From Micromonospora sp. WMMD812 (GTDB taxonomy: Bacteria > Actinomycetota > Actinomycetes > Mycobacteriales > Micromonosporaceae): 64,000 nucleotides of DNA. Location: positions 5,475,001 to 5,539,000 of the forward strand of contig NZ_CP114904.1 of the NCBI RefSeq assembly GCF_027497215.1, written 5' to 3'. The position numbers were made by a program, and so were the translations under genes. Positions 1 to 11,083 of the stretch are shown piece by piece; within the stretch, counting starts at the first letter, position 1, and every line of letters starts with the position of its first letter. The notes under the pieces were generated by a model. It was not told where the DNA came from and made no database searches. It was given only the letters and a program-made list of their open reading frames with translations.

Positions 1-1541
1 AGTTCGCGATCGACCTCTTCGGTCGGCACGACAAGCTCGCCCTCCTGATCGGGACGGCGCTGCTGCTCGCCGGCTTCGCCGCGTTGTTGGGCGCGCTCTC
101 GGTGCGCCGGCTGGCGGTGGGCCTCGCCGGGATCGCCGGCTTCGCCGCGCTCGGCGTGGCCGCCGCCCTGACCCGAGCCGGCGCGGACGCCCTGGACGCG
201 CTGCCCTCGCTGGTCGGCGGCGGGCTCGGCGCGATCGTGCTGTGGGCGTTCGTCGCGGGCCCGCTGGAGCTCGACCCGTGGCCGTGGACCCCGCCCAGCC
301 CGGGCCGCCGGCCCGTCACGCCCTTGTCAGCGGCGAGGCCGGGCGAGCCGATGGTCCCGCCGCTCGCTGGGGACGAGGGTGCCGCCCGACAGGAACCCGG
401 CAACCCACCGGCCGCGCCGGCCCACCCCGGCGCCGGACCGGCGGCCGTGGGGGTGTCGCTGGAGAGCACCGACCCGGAGTCCCGGCGGCGGTTCCTGACC
501 GGGACGGGGGTGCTGCTCGGCGCGGCGGCGGTGGCCGGCTTCGGCGGTCGCTGGCTGGCCGGTCGGCGCGGGGTGTCGGCGGCCCGGGACGCGGTGGTGC
601 TGCCCGCTCCGGCCTCGCCCGCTCCCGCGGTGCCGGCCGGGGCCGACCTCTCCCTCACCCAGCTCGCGCCGTACGTCACCTCGAACTTCGGCTTCTACCG
701 GATCGACACCGCCCTGGTGGTGCCCCAGGTGGACCCCGAGACCTGGCAGTTGCGCATCCACGGCCGGGTGCGCAACCCGATCACGCTCAGCTTCGCGGAC
801 CTGTTGGCCCGGCCGATGGTGGAGCGCTACGTCACGCTCGCCTGCGTCTCCAACGAGGTCGGCGGGGACCTGATCGGCAATGCCCGCTGGCTGGGCGTAC
901 CGATCCGGGACCTGCTGGACGAGGCGGAGCCGGAGGAGGGGGCGGACCAGGTGGTGGGCCGCTCGGTCGACGGCTGGACCTGCGGCACCCCGACCGCCGC
1001 CCTGCGCGACGGGCGGGACGCGCTGCTGGCGGTGGGGATGAACGGCGAGCCACTGCCCGTGGAGCACGGGTTCCCGGTCCGGATGGTGGTGCCCGGCCTC
1101 TACGGCTACGTGTCGGCCTGCAAGTGGGTGACCGAGCTGGAGCTGACCGGCTTCGCCGACTTCGACGCGTACTGGGTGCCGCGGGGGTGGTCGGCCCAGG
1201 GGCCGATCAAGACCCAGTCGCGGATCGACACGCCCCGCGCGCGCAACCGGCTGACCGCCGGCCGGGTGGTGGTGGCGGGGGTGGCCTGGGCGCAGCAGCG
1301 GGGCATCCGGCGTGTGGAGGTACGCGTCGACGACGGTCCGTGGCAGGAGGCCGAGCTGGCCCCGACGGTCTCGGTGGACACCTGGGTGCAGTGGTCGTGG
1401 AGCTGGGACGCCACGCCGGGCGAGCACCGCCTCCAGGTCCGGGCCACCGACGCCACGGGCGAACCACAGACCGAGCGCGAGCAGGACGTGGCACCCGACG
1501 GCGCCACCGGCTGGCACACGGTCAGAGTGCGCGTCACCTAG
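1..1541 (+). CDS. Membrane-anchored molybdopterin-dependent oxidoreductase (sulfite-oxidase type), 5'-truncated by the window edge
   Basis: The reading frame is open from base 3, so the start lies upstream of the window. The visible part begins with hydrophobic segments (roughly codons 1-80 give two to three membrane helices), then a Pro/Ala-rich linker. A twin-arginine-like motif (SRRRFLTG) follows, directly before another hydrophobic helix. The C-terminal ~330 residues resemble the sulfite-oxidase/YedY Mo-cofactor fold, with the likely Mo-ligand cysteine in LACVSNEVGG and a C-terminal Ig-like Mo-co dimerisation region (RRVEVRVDDGPW). Expected role: membrane-bound oxidoreductase with an extracytoplasmic catalytic domain; substrate unknown. 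The internal Tat motif after several helices matches the Sec-then-Tat membrane proteins known from actinobacteria (S. coelicolor SCO3746 type, from memory). A 61-bp hairpin element follows 17 bp after the stop. Confidence 0.85.
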   Translation, partial: FAIDLFGRHDKLALLIGTALLLAGFAALLGALSVRRLAVGLAGIAGFAALGVAAALTRAGADALDALPSLVGGGLGAIVLWAFVAGPLELDPWPWTPPSPGRRPVTPLSAARPGEPMVPPLAGDEGAARQEPGNPPAAPAHPGAGPAAVGVSLESTDPESRRRFLTGTGVLLGAAAVAGFGGRWLAGRRGVSAARDAVVLPAPASPAPAVPAGADLSLTQLAPYVTSNFGFYRIDTALVVPQVDPETWQLRIHGRVRNPITLSFADLLARPMVERYVTLACVSNEVGGDLIGNARWLGVPIRDLLDEAEPEEGADQVVGRSVDGWTCGTPTAALRDGRDALLAVGMNGEPLPVEHGFPVRMVVPGLYGYVSACKWVTELELTGFADFDAYWVPRGWSAQGPIKTQSRIDTPRARNRLTAGRVVVAGVAWAQQRGIRRVEVRVDDGPWQEAELAPTVSVDTWVQWSWSWDATPGEHRLQVRATDATGEPQTEREQDVAPDGATGWHTVRVRVT

Positions 1542-1558
1542 CCCCCATTCTCTCCCCG

Positions 1559-1619
1559 GTTGATCATGAGGTCTGCGGCAGATCCGGAGATCGAAGACGC
1601 CGCAGACCTCATGATCAAC
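1559..1619 (+). repeat. 61-bp dispersed hairpin element, subfamily A (copy A1)
   Basis: Perfect inverted repeat: left arm 1559-1579, right arm 1599-1619 (21 bp each), 19-nt loop 1580-1598. Arms begin GTTGATCATGAGGT. The loop contains CGGAGATCGA, shared with the other A copies at 9729 (loop inverted) and 33642. It lies between the convergent molybdo-oxidoreductase gene and whiD. No T-tract follows the stem on either strand. Confidence 0.95.
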
Positions 1620-1664
1620 GGGATGGGGCAGGTGGGGGCGCGGTTCCGTGGGGTTGGGGTGCGC

Positions 1665-2048
1665 TCAGGCGACGTTGCGCTGGGCCGGCACGGTCGACTT
1701 GTGCGGGCGGCCCAGGCGGGCTTCCAGCCGGGCGACGTCGACCCGCGTCTGCCGCCGGTCGGCCAGGTCCTCCCAGCCGATGGCCAGCAGCCGCAGCCGC
1801 TCGGACTCGCTGAAGCCGCCCCAGACGCCGTACGGCTCGCGGACCGACAGCGCATGGGCGGCGCACTCGGCCCGCACCGGGCAGGCGCGGCAGACGGTCT
1901 TGGCGGCGGACTCGCGGCGCAACCGGGACGAGCCCCGCTCGCCGTCGGGGTGGAAGAACTGGGCGCTGTCGCGGCCCCGGCAGGCGCCGAGTCGCTGCCA
2001 GTCCCAGAGATCGACGATGGGTCCGGGCAGTCTACGTACGTTCGACAT
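1665..2048 (-). CDS. whiD: WhiB-family iron-sulfur transcription factor, WhiD/WhiB3 type
   Basis: 127-residue Wbl protein. Four cysteines typical of the family bind a 4Fe-4S cluster: C23 in LGACRGRD, then C53, C56 and C62 in TVCRACPVRAEC. The G(V/I)WGG turn (YGVWGG, about 73-78) and a basic C-terminal region follow. The opening LPGPIVDLWDWQRLGACRG and the FFHPDGERG stretch are characteristic of WhiD/WhiB3 rather than WhiB1 or WblA. Start ATG at 2048 has a strong GGAGGAGG Shine-Dalgarno 6-8 nt upstream. Family role: sporulation (WhiD in Streptomyces) or redox-linked regulation (WhiB3 in mycobacteria), probably acting with a principal sigma factor. It is divergent from the bldM-like gene, the arrangement seen in Streptomyces. 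Confidence 0.93.
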   Translation of the reverse strand: MSNVRRLPGPIVDLWDWQRLGACRGRDSAQFFHPDGERGSSRLRRESAAKTVCRACPVRAECAAHALSVREPYGVWGGFSESERLRLLAIGWEDLADRRQTRVDVARLEARLGRPHKSTVPAQRNVA

Positions 2049-2300
2049 CAGCACCCCTCCTCCCGCGCGGCACCGCGAGATACTTGTGGCCGGCTTACGG
2101 GCGGCGGGCCGCACAGGCGCACCGTTCCCGGCCTGGGTCTCCCGGTACCCGGGCTTTCCTGCGCTCACACGTCTTTGATCGAAAACGTCGGACAACTTGC
2201 GGCATATGCCCCATCTGTCGGAAAAGTTCGGAGGATTGCCGGGAACCTCCTCCCCAGCCGACCCCGTCATGGTCTGCTCGTTGGCGGAGAGGAGAGCACA

Positions 2301-3128
2301 GTGCGTAACGTTCTCGTGTGCGTCCGGACACCGCTCGCGGCGCAGCACCTGACCTCCGCGGCCGCCCGGTTGGGACTGTCCGCGGTCGTCCGTACCGCGG
2401 TCTCCGATCCCGAGGTGATGCTGCGTCTCGCCGAGCGCCAGCCCGACGTCATCCTGGCCGACACCGCCCTCACCCGGCCGGACAGCGCCGGTTTTGTCCG
2501 CCGGGTGCTGGCTCGCGCGCCACAGGCCGCGGTGCTGCTGTTCGGCGCGGAGGAGTCCGAGGCGGCCGCTGCCACCATCAGCGCCGGCGCCCGGGGTTTG
2601 ATCCAGGGCGCCGACCATGACCTGACCAGCGCGGTCGCCAAGGCGCTGCTGCTGCTCTCCGCCCCCGGCCGGGCGGCCCGGCACCGGGTCACCGACCCGG
2701 CCCGGAACACCGCGGCGGTAGGCGGACCGAACCGCCCCGCGCAGGCCGGCCGGCCCTCCGGAGAACCGGGCGCCGGCTGGACCGCAGGCACCGAGGAGGA
2801 GCCGGGCGGCGGACCGGCGATGGTGCCGGTGCAGCGCGGCGACGACGGACCCGAGACGGGCGGTGGCGAGGCCGAGGGAGCGCCACCGGACGGGCAGCGG
2901 CCGGCGGCGAACGTCCGGGCCGCCCGGGCGGCCATCGGGCTGACCGAGCGCGAGCTCCAGGTGCTGCTCGGCATGGCGGAGGGCAAGAGCAACGCCGAGA
3001 TCGGCCGTGAGCTGTTCGTCTCGGAGGACACCGTGAAGACGCACGCCCGCCGGCTGTTCCGCAAGCTCGGCGCCCGCGACCGGGCGCACGCGGTAGCCGC
3101 CGGCTTCCGCGCCGGCCTGGTGGCCTGA
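2301..3128 (+). CDS. bldM: BldM-like orphan response regulator with degenerate receiver and LuxR-type HTH
   Basis: 275 residues from GTG 2301, preceded by GGAGAGGAGAG. Residues 1-125 are a receiver fold. D54 is kept in VILADTAL, but the acidic pair that normally binds Mg2+ is replaced (VLVCVRTP, V8-R9 where BldM has DD) and the conserved Lys region reads GLIQGADH. Residues ~126-210 form a Pro/Gly/Ala-rich linker not found in Streptomyces BldM. Residues ~213-275 are a LuxR HTH (LTERELQVLLGMAEGKSNAE, SEDTVKTHARRLFRKLGA) very close to BldM. Synteny with whiD and guaB supports the assignment. BldM controls aerial development as a homodimer or as a heterodimer with WhiI, and phosphorylation is not thought to be required. 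WhiI is the main alternative name. Confidence 0.72.
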   Translation: MRNVLVCVRTPLAAQHLTSAAARLGLSAVVRTAVSDPEVMLRLAERQPDVILADTALTRPDSAGFVRRVLARAPQAAVLLFGAEESEAAAATISAGARGLIQGADHDLTSAVAKALLLLSAPGRAARHRVTDPARNTAAVGGPNRPAQAGRPSGEPGAGWTAGTEEEPGGGPAMVPVQRGDDGPETGGGEAEGAPPDGQRPAANVRAARAAIGLTERELQVLLGMAEGKSNAEIGRELFVSEDTVKTHARRLFRKLGARDRAHAVAAGFRAGLVA

Positions 3129-3229
3129 CGACTCCGACCGGCCCGGATACCTCCGGCCGGGCGGGCGGGCGTCGCACAGCGCGGGTGTCGGCGGGACCGC
3201 CCGTCTCGCGGGGTGCGCGCCGGCCGGGG

Positions 3230-3640
3230 TCACGTCCCGGTGCCGGGCTCCTCGTCGTTGCCCTCGGTCAGCGTGTCGTGCACGCCGTCGGCGTAGCCGC
3301 GCGCGTATTCCCAGGTGACGTAGTGGTCCGGGTCGGGGTCGTACGCCGGCTCGTGCACGCGGGGCCGACCCGAGCTGAGCAGGTGGCGCAGGTTGCCCCG
3401 GAGCAGGTCCCAGTCGAAGTAGTGCGGCTCCCGGCAGTCCTCGCACTCGATCACCAACCCGCGGACCCCGATGGGCGCCAGCAGCGCCTGGTAGATCTCC
3501 AGGTCGGCCAGGTCCTCCAGGACGTCCTGCCGCTCGACGTCGGTCAGCGGGTCGAGCGGTGCTTCGTCGCCCGGATCGTGCAGGCCCGCGGCCGGGTCGG
3601 CCGGGTCGCCGTTGAACGGGTCGATGGGCTCCTCGTGCAC
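3230..3640 (-). CDS. DUF5319 family protein
   Basis: 136-residue acidic protein starting at GTG 3640 (VHEEPIDPFNGDPADPAAG). The conserved DPFNGDPADP opening and the core VIECEDCREPHYFDWDLL identify the actinobacterial DUF5319 family, whose gene sits next to guaB in Streptomyces and Mycobacterium (Rv3412, from memory). The CEDC pair could bind a metal, but only one Cys pair is present. No membrane segment or signal peptide is visible. The frame is open further upstream, but that Arg-rich extension does not resemble the family. GGTGAGGGA lies almost adjacent to the GTG, so start spacing is unusually tight. Function is unknown. It is transcribed away from guaB, sharing a 266-bp divergent promoter region. 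Confidence 0.85.
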   Translation of the reverse strand: MHEEPIDPFNGDPADPAAGLHDPGDEAPLDPLTDVERQDVLEDLADLEIYQALLAPIGVRGLVIECEDCREPHYFDWDLLRGNLRHLLSSGRPRVHEPAYDPDPDHYVTWEYARGYADGVHDTLTEGNDEEPGTGT

Positions 3641-3816
3641 TCCCTCACCGTAGACCCAACGGCGCGGCGACGCCCGCCCCCGCGCGCGGGCCGGCCCGCC
3701 CGGCACCCGCGTGCCGGCCCGCCCGCGGCCGCACCCGCGCCGGCCCGTCGTCCCCGGCGCGCCGGGGACGCGGGTCACTCGGCGCGACGCGACGTGGGCT
3801 CGCCCCGCACGCTGGG

Positions 3817-3850
3817 TACGATGGGAGGAGCGCCGCGTGCGGCGCTCCTC
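3817..3850 (+). promoter_or_regulatory. guaB promoter -10 and 5'-UTR palindrome
   Basis: A -10-like TACGAT lies at 3817-3822. A 12-bp palindrome (left arm 3825-3836, GAGGAGCGCCGC; right arm 3839-3850; 2-bp centre) sits where transcription would begin. guaB starts 57 bp further on. It could be an operator at the start site or a 5'-end mRNA hairpin. No convincing -35 is visible. Confidence 0.4.
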
Positions 3851-3876
3851 CGGTGCCCACCGCGCCACCTCGCTGA

Positions 3877-5469
<1,593 letters not shown>

Positions 5470-5506
5470 CTCCCCCCACCACCCCCGAAGACACCTGGAG
5501 TGACCC

Positions 5507-6625
5507 ATGCGTGACGTGGTCGAGATCGGGTTGGGCAAGACCGCGCAGCGCGGTTACCACCTGGACGACATCGCGATCGTGCCGAGCCGCCGGACCCGGG
5601 ACGTCGACGACGTCTCGACCGCCTGGCAGCTCGACGCCTACCAGTTCGGCATCCCGTGCGTCGGGCATCCCTCCGACGCGACCATGAGCCCCGCCTCCGC
5701 CGTCCGGCTCGGCGAGCACGGCGGTCTGGGCGTGCTCAACGTCGAGGGGCTCTGGACCCGCTACGAGAACCCGACCAAGATCCTGGAGGAGCTGGCCGGC
5801 CTGGACGAGGGCGCCCGCGCCACCAAGCGCCTCCAGGAGGTGTACGCCGAGCCGATCCGTCCCGACCTGATCGCGGAGCGGGTCCGCGAGCTGCGAACCG
5901 GCGGCGGCACGGTGGCGGTGCGCGTCTCCCCGCAGCACACCCTGGCGCTCGCCCCGGTGATCCTGGACGCCGGCGTGGACATCCTGGTCATCCAGGGCAC
6001 GATCGTCTCCGCCGAGCACGTCTCGACCACCGACGAGCCGCTGAACCTCAAGGAGTTCATCGCCGACCTCGACCTGCCGGTCATCGTCGGCGGGTGCACC
6101 GACTACAAGACCGCGCTGCACCTGATGCGCACCGGCGCGGCCGGCGTCATCGTCGGCATCGGCGGCGACGAGTGGTCGACCACCGAGTCGGTGCTCGGCA
6201 TCCGGGTGCCGATGGCGACCGCGATCGCCGACGCGGCGGCGGCCCGCCGGGACTACCTGGACGAGACCGGCGGCCGGTACGTGCACCTGATCGCCGACGG
6301 CGACCTGCAGACCTCCGGCGACATCGCCAAGGCGCTCGGCTGCGGGGCGGACGCGGTGATGCTCGGCGAGCCGCTGTCGCTCTGCGCGGAGGCCCCGGCC
6401 GGTGGCGCCTGGTGGCACTCGGCGGCAAGCCACCCGTCGCTGCCCCGTGGCGCCTTCGAGGTCGCCAGCGAGCCGCTCGGCTCGATGGAGCAGCTCCTCT
6501 TCGGCCCGGCCGACGAGCCGGACGGCCAGCTCAACCTCTTCGGCGGGCTGCGCCGGGCGATGGCCAAGTGCGGCTACCGCGACCTCAAGGAGTTCCAGAA
6601 GGTCGGCCTGGTCCTGGACCGCTGA
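5507..6625 (+). CDS. guaB3: GuaB3-family IMP dehydrogenase-related protein
   Basis: 372 residues, ATG 5507 with GGAGTGACCC upstream. It begins MRDVVEIGLGKTAQRGYHLD, the signature of the actinobacterial GuaB3 family, and keeps an IMPDH-like barrel (GLGVLNVEGLWTRYENP, GADAVMLGEPL) but has no CBS domains. The loop that carries the catalytic Cys in IMPDH reads GIGGDEWSTTESVLG, without a cysteine, so it is not expected to act as a conventional IMPDH. M. tuberculosis keeps the same guaB2-guaB3 pair. Actual biochemical role is unsettled. It is probably co-transcribed with guaB. Confidence 0.92.
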   Translation: MRDVVEIGLGKTAQRGYHLDDIAIVPSRRTRDVDDVSTAWQLDAYQFGIPCVGHPSDATMSPASAVRLGEHGGLGVLNVEGLWTRYENPTKILEELAGLDEGARATKRLQEVYAEPIRPDLIAERVRELRTGGGTVAVRVSPQHTLALAPVILDAGVDILVIQGTIVSAEHVSTTDEPLNLKEFIADLDLPVIVGGCTDYKTALHLMRTGAAGVIVGIGGDEWSTTESVLGIRVPMATAIADAAAARRDYLDETGGRYVHLIADGDLQTSGDIAKALGCGADAVMLGEPLSLCAEAPAGGAWWHSAASHPSLPRGAFEVASEPLGSMEQLLFGPADEPDGQLNLFGGLRRAMAKCGYRDLKEFQKVGLVLDR

Positions 6626-6663
6626 CCTGCGCCAACCTGCTCCGATCGCACCGGCCGCGCCGC

Positions 6664-6669
6664 TAGGCT
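6664..6669 (+). promoter_or_regulatory. -10 element of a probable leaderless promoter (M1 peptidase gene)
   Basis: TAGGCT ends 6 bp before the GTG at 6676, so transcription should begin at or next to the start codon. No Shine-Dalgarno precedes that GTG. The same TAGGCT/TAGGGT arrangement recurs upstream of guaA and purN. Confidence 0.5.
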
Positions 6670-6675
6670 CGGCCG

Positions 6676-8085
6676 GTGCGACGTATCTCCCCACTGTTGA
6701 GGCCGGCGCTGGGCGTCGCCCTGGCGATCGCGCTCGCGCTCGGCGGCTGTACCCGGTCCGATGAGGAGGATGGCTTCCGCCCGGGCAGCACCGACCTCGG
6801 CGACCCGTACGTCCCCGGGCGTGGCAACGGCGGGTACGACGTCGGGCACTACGACCTCGACGTGCGGTACGACCCGGCTACCGACCGGTTGACCGGGCGC
6901 GCGGTGCTCACCGCGACGACCACCACCGGGTTGTCCCGGTTCAACCTGGACCTCGCCGGGCTGGAGGTCGACCGGGTGGTGGTCGACGGGGCCTCCGCCA
7001 CGCACCGGCGGACCGGCGACGAACTGGTGGTCACCCCGGCGCGCGGGCTGGCCCGGGGCGCCCGGTTCACGATCGAGGTGGCGTACGCCGGTGTGCCGGC
7101 CCCGGTCGTCGGGGGCGCGTTGGGCAGCGGCGGCTTCCTGCACACCGACGACGGCGCGATCGCGCTCGGCCAGCCCGACTCGGCGGCCACCTGGTTCCCG
7201 GTCAACGACCACCCGTCGGACAAGGCGACCTACGACCTCGCGGTGACCGTCCCCGAGGGGCTCGCCGCGTTGAGCAACGGCGCGCCGGGGCCGAAGCGCA
7301 GCGCCGACGGCTGGACCACCTGGCGGTGGTCCGAGCGGGCCCCGATGGCCAGCTACCTGACCACCCTGGTGATCGGCGACTACCAGGTGACCACCGGTAC
7401 GCACGCCGGCCGACCGATGGTGACCGCGGTGCCGGCGAGCGAGCCGGCGACCGGTGCCGCCGCCGCCTCGCTGGCCCGCACCGGGGCGATCGTGGACTTC
7501 CTGGCCAGCCGCTTCGGGCCGTACCCGTTCGAGTCGTACGGCGGGATCGTGGTCGCCGACCCGCGGATCGGGTACGCGCTGGAGACGCAGTCCCGGCCGG
7601 TGTACGGGCCGGCCTTCTTCTCCGCCGGCCGGCCCAACCCGTCGGTGGTGGCACACGAACTGGCCCACCAGTGGTTCGGTGACAGCGTCTCGCTGACCCG
7701 GTGGCGCGACATCTGGCTCAACGAGGGCTTCGCCACGTACGCCGAATGGCTCTGGGCGGAGCACGACGGCGGCCGCACCGCCCAGCGTGCCTTCGAGGCT
7801 CAGTACGCGACCACCGACTGGTCGGCGCCCGCCGTGGATCCGGGTCGGGAGGCGATGTTCGGCAACGCCGTCTACCGGCGGGGCGCGCTCGCCGTGCACG
7901 CGCTGCGCCGGACCGTCGGCGACGACACCTTCTTCCGCATCCTGCGCGAGTGGACGGTCGGGCGGCGGGACGGCAACGCCACGACCGACGACCTGATCAC
8001 CCACGCCGAACGGGTCGCCGGCCGGCAGCTGCGGTCGCTGTTCGACGCCTGGCTGGTGGGCGGCAGTGCACCCGCCCTGCCGTGA
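6676..8085 (+). CDS. M1 family zinc aminopeptidase-like lipoprotein (first of a tandem pair)
   Basis: 469 residues. Lipoprotein signal peptide with lipobox LALGGC (Cys about residue 25), so it is probably tethered outside the membrane. N-terminal M1 beta-saddle (YDLDVRYDPATDRLTGRAVL), then the gluzincin core: H327ELAH followed by 18 residues and Glu in IWLNEGFATY (HEXXH-X18-E). The exopeptidase GXMEN position reads GYALET, keeping the Glu. The transition-state Tyr is likely in AVYRRGALAVH. It probably trims peptides outside the membrane. It is closely similar to the next gene along its whole length, so the two arose by tandem duplication. The helical C-terminal domain of large M1 enzymes is absent, as usual for this short type. 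Confidence 0.93.
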   Translation: MRRISPLLRPALGVALAIALALGGCTRSDEEDGFRPGSTDLGDPYVPGRGNGGYDVGHYDLDVRYDPATDRLTGRAVLTATTTTGLSRFNLDLAGLEVDRVVVDGASATHRRTGDELVVTPARGLARGARFTIEVAYAGVPAPVVGGALGSGGFLHTDDGAIALGQPDSAATWFPVNDHPSDKATYDLAVTVPEGLAALSNGAPGPKRSADGWTTWRWSERAPMASYLTTLVIGDYQVTTGTHAGRPMVTAVPASEPATGAAAASLARTGAIVDFLASRFGPYPFESYGGIVVADPRIGYALETQSRPVYGPAFFSAGRPNPSVVAHELAHQWFGDSVSLTRWRDIWLNEGFATYAEWLWAEHDGGRTAQRAFEAQYATTDWSAPAVDPGREAMFGNAVYRRGALAVHALRRTVGDDTFFRILREWTVGRRDGNATTDDLITHAERVAGRQLRSLFDAWLVGGSAPALP

Positions 8086-8229
8086 CGGGCCCGTGATGGT
8101 CGCTCGGTAGGCTGCCGCGGACGACTCGGGCGACCCGTCGGTCGCGCCCGGTGGGCTGGGCCAGGTAGGCCCGGTGCGTCGAACGGACGGACGGGCGCGG
8201 ATCCCGTCGGCACAGGGGAGGGCGAAGCG

Positions 8230-9687
<1,458 letters not shown>

Positions 9688-9728
9688 CCGCGCCCGCCCG
9701 CCCGGCCCCGACCCCCGGGCCCAGCCCG

Positions 9729-9789
9729 GTTGATCATGAGGTTTGCGGCGACGTCGATCTCCGATCCCGCCGCAGACCTCATGATCATC
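9729..9789 (-). repeat. 61-bp dispersed hairpin element, subfamily A (copy A2, loop inverted)
   Basis: Left arm 9729-9749 and right arm 9769-9789, 19-nt loop 9750-9768. One mismatch and one G-U-compatible change separate the arms. The loop read on the minus strand contains CGGAGATCGA, so this copy is oriented opposite to A1 and A3. It lies between the convergent M1 peptidase and LCP genes, after a C-rich tract (9690-9728). Confidence 0.93.
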
Positions 9790-9809
9790 GGGGAAGGCCG
9801 GGGATGGGG

Positions 9810-10937
9810 TCAGGTCTTGACGCGGAGGGTGGGGTGGGCGGCCAGGTAGGCGTCGGCGCGGCCGGCGCGTAGCTCGGTGAGGAAGCGGCGGCCGACCGAG
9901 GTGAGCTGCTCGCCGCGGTATCCACCGCCGGAGCCGACCGACGAGCCGGGCAGGCCGACCAGGACGAACCGGTCCGCCGGCAGCCCACCCAGGGCGTACG
10001 CGAAGTCGATCAACCGCCGCCCGCCGCCGGCGAAGATCAGCGTGTCACCGAGCGCGTCGGCGACCTGCTGCACCCGGTCCGGGTCGCGGGCCAGTCCCTG
10101 GTCCAGGATCTTCCGGACCAGCGCCCGGATCAGCTGCTGCTGGTGGCGCTGCCGGCTGTAGTCACCGCCGGAGACGTAGCGCTGCCGGGCGTAGTCCAGC
10201 GCCTGCCACCCGGTCAGGTGCCGGTTGCCCTTCTCGTAGACCATCTGTGGGCCGATGTAGCCGCCCCGCCCGCTCTCCCGGTGCCGGCCGTCGGGCTGCC
10301 GGTGCTGCGACGCGACCCGCTGGTCGACGTAGATGTCCACCCCGCCGAGGCTGTCCACGAGCCGGTCGAAGCCGGCGAACGTGACCACCGCGCCGGCGTC
10401 GATGCGCAGCCCGGTGTAGCCACTCACGGTGCTGCGCAGCAGCTCGTACCCCTGGGCCGTGTTCGGCTGCTTCGGCCGGCTCGGCACCCGGCTGCCGTAG
10501 CTCATCGCGTGGGTCAGCTTGGTCTTCCCGCCCCGGTAGCCCGCCTTGGGGAAGGCCGGGATGTCGACCACCAGGTCGCGGGGCAGCGAGAAGAGGTACG
10601 CGCGGCCGAGCCCCCGCGGCACGTGCAGGACCAGCACGGCGTCGGCGTGCGGCTCCCAGCCAGGGACGCTCACCCGGGTGTCCACCCCGACCAGCAGCAG
10701 GTTGAGCGGACCGGTGATGTCGGCGCCCGGTGGTGGCGTCGGGCTCGGTGCGGCGCTCGGTGTGAGCGTGGGCGCCGGCGTCGGGCTCGCGCCGGTCGTC
10801 GGCGCGGCCGTCGGCGTCGGGCTCCGGTCGCCGACCAGCCGGACGGCCACGATGCCGCCCGCGGCGACCAGCACGACCGCGGCGAGGAGAAGCCCCAGCA
10901 ACCAGCGCCGGCGAGCCGTGCCTGTCCCGAGGTTCAT
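9810..10937 (-). CDS. LytR-CpsA-Psr (LCP) family cell-wall glycopolymer ligase
   Basis: 375 residues. Start ATG 10937 is chosen because GGAAGGTGG lies 8 nt upstream; the frame is open 20 codons further. A short cytoplasmic Arg-rich tail is followed by one membrane helix (about 13-33), a Thr/Pro/Ala/Ser linker (about 38-72), and an extracellular LCP domain. That domain has LLLVGVDTR, the catalytic-Arg motif YLFSLPRDLVVDIP, FAGFDRLVDSLGGVDIYVD, and the late Arg cluster ALDYARQRY plus QRHQQQLI. LCP enzymes transfer lipid-linked polymers (wall teichoic or teichuronic acids, arabinogalactan-type) to peptidoglycan. No polymer genes are adjacent, so the substrate cannot be named. Confidence 0.93.
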   Translation of the reverse strand: MNLGTGTARRRWLLGLLLAAVVLVAAGGIVAVRLVGDRSPTPTAAPTTGASPTPAPTLTPSAAPSPTPPPGADITGPLNLLLVGVDTRVSVPGWEPHADAVLVLHVPRGLGRAYLFSLPRDLVVDIPAFPKAGYRGGKTKLTHAMSYGSRVPSRPKQPNTAQGYELLRSTVSGYTGLRIDAGAVVTFAGFDRLVDSLGGVDIYVDQRVASQHRQPDGRHRESGRGGYIGPQMVYEKGNRHLTGWQALDYARQRYVSGGDYSRQRHQQQLIRALVRKILDQGLARDPDRVQQVADALGDTLIFAGGGRRLIDFAYALGGLPADRFVLVGLPGSSVGSGGGYRGEQLTSVGRRFLTELRAGRADAYLAAHPTLRVKT

Positions 10938-11083
10938 TGTGCGACCACCTTCCACCCGTACTGGGACGACGCTTCGGCGACTGTGTCCGGTTGCCACCGC
11001 GGGCGCCGGGTGATCGGCCGGTGTGCATGATCGCGCGACGACCGCCTCTGGCGCGACAGCTACCGACCGGTAATGATGCGGTG

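Noticed and set aside
2040..3446. Very long minus-strand open frame extending whiD across the bldM-like gene
   Set aside because: Only the last 127 codons match the Wbl family and have a strong Shine-Dalgarno. The rest is a high-GC shadow of the plus-strand gene.
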